Positions 58,019 through 64,000 of a stretch of DNA of 64,000 bases are shown in pieces. The stretch spans positions 1 through 64,000 of the forward strand of contig CACJBA010000004.1 in NCBI GenBank assembly GCA_902591535.1. Reading direction: 5' to 3'. Position 1 is the first letter of the stretch. Each line of letters opens with the position of its first letter. The stretch is from an uncultured Pelagibacteraceae bacterium (GTDB taxonomy: Bacteria > Pseudomonadota > Alphaproteobacteria > Pelagibacterales > Pelagibacteraceae). A program made the translations under genes and the position numbers. The notes under the pieces are model-generated. The model made no database searches. It was given only the letters and a program-made list of their open reading frames with translations, and was not told the DNA's origin.

Positions 58019-58248
58019 TATTGCTCCTTTGTTTTAATTGCTAGGGCATGTAATTCGTTTCCCATACGTCCTTTTAGAGAATTATATACCATTTTATGTT
58101 GTTCGATTTTATTTTTTCCAGAAAATTGAGATGAGATTACAGTTGCTGAATAATGATTGCCATCACCAGCCAAGTCTTGAATTTCAACAATTGCATCAGG
58201 CATTGCTTCTTTTATTAAACTCTCAATTTCTTTTAAATCCATTGCCAT
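58018..58248 (-). CDS. bolA: BolA family protein
   Basis: DLAGDGNHYSATVISSQFSGKNKIEQHKMVYNSLKGRMGNELHALAIKT. Confidence 0.92.
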   Translation of the reverse strand: MAMDLKEIESLIKEAMPDAIVEIQDLAGDGNHYSATVISSQFSGKNKIEQHKMVYNSLKGRMGNELHALAIKTKEQ

Positions 58249-60440
58249 TATTTACTCATGTATTCACTAAGCCATTTTGTATTAGAACTTTTTAATACGT
58301 CAATTGCAACTTTTGTCTTTTGATCAATATATAGCTCATTTTCGTTAATTATGCCAAGTTCGTCATAATGGACTGCATTTTTATTTAATATATCAGTTAC
58401 TTTTTTCAAATCTTTTTTGCTAACCTCAATTATGTATCTTCCTTGATCTTCAGCAAAAAAATACTCCATTTCATTAATTAAATACTTGGGTTTATTTAAA
58501 TTAATTCCCAGGTTTCCTTTAATACACATTTTTGAAACTGCAGTAATAATACCGCCCAATGATACATCATGAGCACTTTTGATTAGATTATTTTCGATAA
58601 GTTTTAGTAAAGTTTCACCATTATTTTTTTCATTAAAAAGATTTATTTCAGGAGGTGGACCACTTTTTTCATCTAAGACACTTCTTGCAAATAAACTTTG
58701 GTCTAAATGACCCTCTGTTTTTCCAATAACCATAACAATGTTATTCACTTCTTTAAAATCCATAGAGATCATTTTTTTATAGTCTTTAATTAAACCAACT
58801 CCACCAATAGCTGGGGTGGGTTTTACACCCTCATTTTTAGTTTGATTATAAAAAGACACGTTTCCTGAAACTACAGGAAATTTCAAATAATCACTTGCTT
58901 CTCCAATACCCTGAACACATTCAACAAATTCACCCATATTTTCTTCATTTTCTGGACTTCCAAAATTCAAGCAGTTAGTGATAGCTATAGGCTTTGCTCC
59001 AACAGAAATTAGATTTCTAAAGCTCTCACACACAACTTGTTTTCCTCCAGTGAGGGGATGAGCCCAACAATAAATAGCAGATGAATCTACAGTTGTTGCG
59101 ACCGCTTTATTTGTTCCATGAACTCTCACAACACCCGCGTCACCACCTGGTTTTTGTATAGTATCCCCCATTACTGTATGATCATATTGTTGCCAAATCC
59201 ATTCTTTACTGCAAATATTTGGATCTGATAAAACTTTTTTTAATACATCAATTATTTTAAAATTTTTAAGATCTTCTTTTTTAATTTTATTTTTTTTAGG
59301 AAGTTTTGATTTTTTCCATTTACGATCGTACATAGGTGAATTTTCAACTAATGTATTAACTGGAATGTCTGCTACTTTTGCTTCATCAAAATAAAGCTGA
59401 ATTTTTTTTGTGTTAGTTGTTTTTCCAATCACGGCAAAATCTAAATTCCATTTATCAAATATTTTTTTAGCTTGTTCTTCTTTACCGTTTTCTAAAACGA
59501 TAAGCATCCTCTCCTGGCTTTCAGAAAGCATTATTTCATATGGTGTCATTTTAGTTTCTCTGCATGGCACTTTGTTTAAATTGATTTCAATTCCAAGCTT
59601 TCCTTTTGATGCCATTTCAATACTTGACGATGTTAAACCAGCAGCACCCATATCTTGGATAGCAATAATAGAGTCCCCAGCCATTAATTCTAAGCAAGCC
59701 TCGAGCAAAAGTTTCTCTGTAAAAGGATCTCCAACTTGAACTGTAGGTTTTTTTTCTTCTATTTTGTCGTCAAAACTTGCTGAAGCCATACTTGCCCCAT
59801 GAATTCCATCTCTACCCGTTTTTGAACCAACATAAATAACAGGTTTATTTAAACCAGCTGCTTTTGAATAAAAGATTTTATCTTTTTTGACCAGACCTAA
59901 TGTCATTGCGTTTACAAGTATGTTTCCATTGTACGAACTATCAAAACTTGTTTGACCGGCAATAGTTGGAACACCCATGCAATTTCCATATCCTCCAATT
60001 CCATGAACAACACCTCTTAATAAATTTTTAGTTTTTTTATTTTGAGGGGAGCCAAAATGAATGGAGTTTAAATTCGCTATTGGCCTTGCACCCATAGTGA
60101 AAACGTCTCGCATAATACCACCTACACCAGTCGCTGCTCCTTGATAGGGTTCAATAAATGAGGGATGGTTATGACTTTCTATTTTAAAAACAATAGCATC
60201 GTTATCTTCAATATCAATAATACCAGCATTTTCCCCTGGCCCTTGGATAACCTTTTTACCTTTAGTAGGAAGTTTTTTTAAGTGAAGTCTTGAGGATTTA
60301 TAAGAGCAATGCTCATTCCACATCGCAGAGAAGATACCAAGTTCAGTAATATTTGGTGTTCTTTTTAATAATTCACATATTTTAACGTATTCATCTTTTT
60401 TTAAACCATGATCAATAGCTAATTGTTCGTTTACTATCAT
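58248..60440 (-). CDS. purL: Phosphoribosylformylglycinamidine synthase subunit PurL
   Basis: MWNEHCSYKSSRLHLKKLPT; KIESHNHPSFIEPYQGAATGVGGIMRDVFTMGARPIA; GDAGVVRVHGT. Confidence 0.97.
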   Translation of the reverse strand: MIVNEQLAIDHGLKKDEYVKICELLKRTPNITELGIFSAMWNEHCSYKSSRLHLKKLPTKGKKVIQGPGENAGIIDIEDNDAIVFKIESHNHPSFIEPYQGAATGVGGIMRDVFTMGARPIANLNSIHFGSPQNKKTKNLLRGVVHGIGGYGNCMGVPTIAGQTSFDSSYNGNILVNAMTLGLVKKDKIFYSKAAGLNKPVIYVGSKTGRDGIHGASMASASFDDKIEEKKPTVQVGDPFTEKLLLEACLELMAGDSIIAIQDMGAAGLTSSSIEMASKGKLGIEINLNKVPCRETKMTPYEIMLSESQERMLIVLENGKEEQAKKIFDKWNLDFAVIGKTTNTKKIQLYFDEAKVADIPVNTLVENSPMYDRKWKKSKLPKKNKIKKEDLKNFKIIDVLKKVLSDPNICSKEWIWQQYDHTVMGDTIQKPGGDAGVVRVHGTNKAVATTVDSSAIYCWAHPLTGGKQVVCESFRNLISVGAKPIAITNCLNFGSPENEENMGEFVECVQGIGEASDYLKFPVVSGNVSFYNQTKNEGVKPTPAIGGVGLIKDYKKMISMDFKEVNNIVMVIGKTEGHLDQSLFARSVLDEKSGPPPEINLFNEKNNGETLLKLIENNLIKSAHDVSLGGIITAVSKMCIKGNLGINLNKPKYLINEMEYFFAEDQGRYIIEVSKKDLKKVTDILNKNAVHYDELGIINENELYIDQKTKVAIDVLKSSNTKWLSEYMSK

Positions 60441-61120
60441 TTTAAATTACTAATTAAATTACTAAAAAAAAGAGACCCATCTTCACCTGATAAATAATTA
60501 TCAATCATTCTTTCAGGGTGTGGCATCATTCCTAAAACATTTTTTTCTTTATTAAATATACCAGCAATATTTTTTATAGATCCATTTGGATTAAATTGTT
60601 CTTCTATATTTCCATTTTTATCACAATAGTTAATTGCAACTTGTTCATTGTCTTCAATTTCCTTTAATTGATCCCTAGTACAAAAATAATTTCCTTCATT
60701 ATGAGCAATGTGAAATTCCAGAACATCAGTATCTATATTTTCAAAGTAAGTATTTTTTTTGTTTTTAATTTTTACAAATACATTTTTACAAATAAATTCT
60801 AAATATTTATTTCTAAGTAAAACACCTGGAACTAAACCAGTTTCAACTAATATTTGAAATCCATTACAGATACCCATAACCATACCACCGGAATTTGCAA
60901 AATTAATTACAGACTGCATTATTTTTGATTTAGATGCCATACTTCCACATCTCAAGTAATCACCGTATGAAAACCCACCTGGCAATACAACTAGATCACT
61001 TTTTGGTAACTCAGCATCTGAATGCCAAACCATTTTATTTTTAAATCCAAATTTCCTCAAAGCGACATCCATATCTCTGTCACAATTTGAACCAGGAAAA
61101 GTAATAACTGATGATTTCAT
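60437..61120 (-). CDS. purQ: Phosphoribosylformylglycinamidine synthase subunit PurQ
   Basis: VITFPGSNCDRDMDVAL; LPGGFSYGDYLRCGSMA; MGICNGFQILVETGLVPG; MMPHPERM. Confidence 0.96.
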   Translation of the reverse strand: MKSSVITFPGSNCDRDMDVALRKFGFKNKMVWHSDAELPKSDLVVLPGGFSYGDYLRCGSMASKSKIMQSVINFANSGGMVMGICNGFQILVETGLVPGVLLRNKYLEFICKNVFVKIKNKKNTYFENIDTDVLEFHIAHNEGNYFCTRDQLKEIEDNEQVAINYCDKNGNIEEQFNPNGSIKNIAGIFNKEKNVLGMMPHPERMIDNYLSGEDGSLFFSNLISNLK

Positions 61121-61123
61121 TAA

Positions 61124-61366
61124 TTACTTTGAATCAATAATTTTGTAATCTTCAATTACAAGATTTGCCAAAAGTTTTTTACACATTTCTTCAACTTTTG
61201 CTTTTGCTTTATCATTATTAGTTTCTTTTGTATCTATTTCAAAATATTTACCTTGTCTAACTTCATTAATATCATTGAAACCCATTCCATCCAAAGTTTG
61301 ATGAATTACTTTTCCTTGTGGATCGAGAACTTCTTTTTTTAAAGTTATAATTACAGAAATTTTCAT
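61124..61366 (-). CDS. purS: Phosphoribosylformylglycinamidine synthase subunit PurS
   Basis: ISVIITLKKEVLDPQGKVIHQTLDGMGFNDINEVRQGKYFEI; between purC and purQ. Confidence 0.95.
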   Translation of the reverse strand: MKISVIITLKKEVLDPQGKVIHQTLDGMGFNDINEVRQGKYFEIDTKETNNDKAKAKVEEMCKKLLANLVIEDYKIIDSK

Positions 61367-62148
61367 TTTTTCTTTCTTTTTACTGATGAAAGCTGGGTGA
61401 CATTAACAGCAGAAACATTTGATTGTTCATGAAGTATCCCAAGTCTTTTTGCAACTTCAGTATACGCAGGAATTAGATCACCTAAATCTTTTCTAAATCT
61501 GTCTTTATCAAGTTTTTTATCTGTTAAAGTATCCCATAATCTACATGTATCAGGGCTTATCTCATCAGCTAATAAAATTTGAGTTTTTTCACTTTCATGA
61601 GTGAGGCCAAATTCAACTTTAAAATCTACTAATTTTATTCCGACACCTCTAAACATTCCTAATAAAAAATCATTTAATCTAGATAGATTTTTATCTATCC
61701 AATCAAGCTGAATTACATTCAGCCAATTAAAAGTTAATATATGCTCTCGACTTATTACTGGATCTCCAAGCTTATCATCTTTCAGACAGTATTCTATTAA
61801 TGGTCGTTCAAGGACAGTTCCTTCCTCGATACCCAATCTTTTAGTTAATGATCCAGTTGCAATATTTCTTACTATAAATTCTATTGGTATTATATCAACT
61901 AGCTTAACTAGTTGTTCTCTCATATTAATCCTTTTTACTAAATGATTTTTAATTCCAACTTCAGATAAATTTGAGAGTATATGTTCAGAAATTCTATTAT
62001 TTAGAACACCTTTACCCTCAATTGTAGTTTTTTTTTGATTATTGAATGCAGTTGCATCATCTTTAAAGTATTGGATAACTAGGTTTTTATCATTTGTTGC
62101 ATAAATGATTTTAGCTTTACCTTCGTATAGTTTTTTACCCTTTTTCAT
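61363..62148 (-). CDS. purC: SAICAR synthetase
   Basis: KKLYEGKAKIIYATND; IPIEFIVRNIATGSLTKRLGIEEG; LADEISPDTCRLWD. Confidence 0.96.
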   Translation of the reverse strand: MKKGKKLYEGKAKIIYATNDKNLVIQYFKDDATAFNNQKKTTIEGKGVLNNRISEHILSNLSEVGIKNHLVKRINMREQLVKLVDIIPIEFIVRNIATGSLTKRLGIEEGTVLERPLIEYCLKDDKLGDPVISREHILTFNWLNVIQLDWIDKNLSRLNDFLLGMFRGVGIKLVDFKVEFGLTHESEKTQILLADEISPDTCRLWDTLTDKKLDKDRFRKDLGDLIPAYTEVAKRLGILHEQSNVSAVNVTQLSSVKRKKK

Positions 62149-63440
62149 TATTTAAAAACTCTTCTAAAGATAAAATTCACATTTTTAAAGTGTTTAGAAT
62201 AATTAAATATAGACTTTAGTTTTTTTGGTGAAATTTTACTGATTACATATTTATCAGATGAAATGACATCAATAAGGTTTAAATTCTCTGCAAAACATTT
62301 TTTTGCATAAGATTGTACCATTTTGTAAGATTTTTCTCTACTTAATCCAGTTTTAGTTAACTCTAACATAACCTCTTGTGAAAAAATTAAACCTCTTGTT
62401 AGGTTTAAATTTTCTAGCATTTTTTTTGGATACACAATCATGTTGTCTAGAATATTTGTTAGTCTTACTATCGCAAAATCAGTTGTAATATTAGCATCTG
62501 GTCCAATATTTCTTTCAACGCTAGAGTGAGAAATATCTCTTTCATGCCAAAGAGCAATATTTTCAAGGGCTGGGATTACTGAGCTTCTAACCATTCTAGC
62601 TAAACCAGTTAAATTCTCACTTAAGATAGGATTTTTTTTATGAGGCATCGCAGACGAGCCTTTTTGATTTTTAGAGAAATATTCTTGTAACTCATAAACT
62701 TCAGTTCTTTGTAGGTGTCTAATTTCAACTGCTACTCTCTCAATTGATCCTGCAATAATTCCCAAAACAGAAAAATAAAATGCATGTCTGTCTCTTGGTA
62801 TTACTTGAGTAGAAATTGGTTCAACTTTTAAACCTAATTTTTTTGCAACATGTTTTTCAACATTTGGATTAATATTTGCAAACGTACCAACTGCACCAGA
62901 AATCGCACAAGTTGACACTTCATCTATAGCATTTTTTAATCTCATCTTGTTTCTTTTGAATTCCTCATAGAATGAGGCTAATTTTAAACCAAATGTAATT
63001 GGCTCAGCATGGATACCATGGCTCCTGCCCATACAGGGTGTAAATTTATATTTTTTTGCCTGTTTTTTTAAAACTTTTAGAATTTGATCTATATCTTTTA
63101 AGATTATTTTACCTGATTGGACTAGCTGAATATTAAAACTGGTGTCCAAAACATCAGATGAAGTCATACCTTGATGTAGATATCTTGCTTTAATACCAGC
63201 TTTTTCTGTTATTGAGGTGAGAAACGCAATGACATCATGTTTAACCTCAGCTTCAATTTTGTGAATTCTCTTTACATTAATTTTTGCTTTTTTTCTTACA
63301 ACTGAAGCAACTCCTCTAGGGATTTGACCAAGTTTTTCCATAGCTTCAGCAGCCGCAACTTCAACATCGAGCCAGATTTTGTACTTATTCTCCTCTGACC
63401 AAATATCAGTTAATTCTTTTCGCGAGTATCTTTTAATCAT
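62148..63440 (-). CDS. purB: Adenylosuccinate lyase
   Basis: MIKRYSRKELTDIWSEENKYKIWLDVE; LHQGMTSSDVLDT; GRSHGIHAEPITFG; GSSAMPHKKNPILSENLTGLAR. Confidence 0.96.
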   Translation of the reverse strand: MIKRYSRKELTDIWSEENKYKIWLDVEVAAAEAMEKLGQIPRGVASVVRKKAKINVKRIHKIEAEVKHDVIAFLTSITEKAGIKARYLHQGMTSSDVLDTSFNIQLVQSGKIILKDIDQILKVLKKQAKKYKFTPCMGRSHGIHAEPITFGLKLASFYEEFKRNKMRLKNAIDEVSTCAISGAVGTFANINPNVEKHVAKKLGLKVEPISTQVIPRDRHAFYFSVLGIIAGSIERVAVEIRHLQRTEVYELQEYFSKNQKGSSAMPHKKNPILSENLTGLARMVRSSVIPALENIALWHERDISHSSVERNIGPDANITTDFAIVRLTNILDNMIVYPKKMLENLNLTRGLIFSQEVMLELTKTGLSREKSYKMVQSYAKKCFAENLNLIDVISSDKYVISKISPKKLKSIFNYSKHFKNVNFIFRRVFK

Positions 63441-63443
63441 TAA

Positions 63444-64000
63444 TTATAAATATGGAGGCTTTAAATAACCTTTAGCAGATTCTGTAAAGATTTCATAACC
63501 ATTTTCAGTAATTCCTAACGTATGTTCAAATTGTGCAGATAAAGATTTGTCTTTTGTAACAGCTGTCCAGCCATCATTTAACATTTTAACATCATATTTA
63601 CCTGAGTTTATCATTGGCTCTATAGTAAATGTCATTCCAGGCTTCAACTCCATGCCTGAATTTTTATTACCATAATGCAGGATATTAGGTGGTTCATGAA
63701 ATGTTGTACTGATCCCATGACCACAAAAATCTCTTACAACAGAAAAGCCCTTATCTTCTACAAATGATTGAATTTCATAACCTATATCTCCTAACTTAAT
63801 TCCAGGTTTTAAAATTTTAATAGCTCTCATCATAGCTTCGTAAGTAGCGTCTATAAGATTGTTTAACTTTACTGGTGTTTTTCCAATACAAAACATTCTA
63901 CTTGTATCTCCATAGTGTTCGTCAACAATTGCTGTTACATCAACATTTACTGCGTCACCTTCTTGTAAAATTCTATCAGATGGTATTCCATGACATATAA
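63444..64000 (-). CDS. map: Methionine aminopeptidase; N-terminus truncated by the window edge
   Basis: Reading upstream of the ORF-track Met gives CHGIPSDRILQEGDAVNVDVTAIVDEHYGDTSRMFCIG; then FCGHGISTTFHEPPNILHYG, FTIEPMINSG, QFEHTLGITENG. Confidence 0.94.
   Translation of the reverse strand, partial: ICHGIPSDRILQEGDAVNVDVTAIVDEHYGDTSRMFCIGKTPVKLNNLIDATYEAMMRAIKILKPGIKLGDIGYEIQSFVEDKGFSVVRDFCGHGISTTFHEPPNILHYGNKNSGMELKPGMTFTIEPMINSGKYDVKMLNDGWTAVTKDKSLSAQFEHTLGITENGYEIFTESAKGYLKPPYL

Noticed and set aside
59410-59739. 109-aa plus-strand ORF opposite purL
   Set aside because: Antisense shadow of a well-supported purL; no recognisable domain.
1-64000. CRISPR arrays, IS elements, prophage or toxin-antitoxin modules
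   Set aside because: No regularly spaced repeats, transposase/integrase, Cas or recognisable TA proteins in the ORF track.

Overview
This 64 kb window is a gene-dense, very AT-rich bacterial chromosome segment. Gene content, streamlining (overlapping and near-overlapping genes, tiny spacers) and protein style fit a SAR11/Pelagibacterales-like alphaproteobacterium, which is an inference rather than a tested assignment. I see about 68 credible CDSs, one tRNA (CAT anticodon), and several hairpins or terminators. I find no CRISPR array, rRNA, IS element, prophage or clear pseudogene. 

Main modules: omega-amino-acid aminotransferase/ald; gmd-fcl-galE-type sugar nucleotide genes; a DMGDH-like FAD/GcvT enzyme; purine salvage (PRTase, GMP reductase-like, apt); an apt/mtnP/mtnA/class II aldolase/SpeD-SpeE fusion neighbourhood that could form a polyamine-MTA salvage loop; a PAAT-type ABC transporter without an adjacent ATPase; a TctCBA transporter; a small secreted-protein pair including an HELMH metalloprotease-like protein; rpoZ with a long acidic tail; nrdAB; prpDBC; an isolated GlmU acetyltransferase domain next to glmS; nadE, cysS, cimA, rpsD; and purB-purC-purS-purQ-purL-bolA-grxD. 

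Most of the window is ordinary core metabolism. The best leads are the MTA/polyamine neighbourhood with an embedded secreted hydrolase, a terminator-like hairpin overlapping the tctB start codon, a perfect 12-bp hairpin between a binding-protein gene and its permease, the secreted HExxH pair, and the GlmU C-domain-only gene. Nothing here is demonstrably a new system without further computation.
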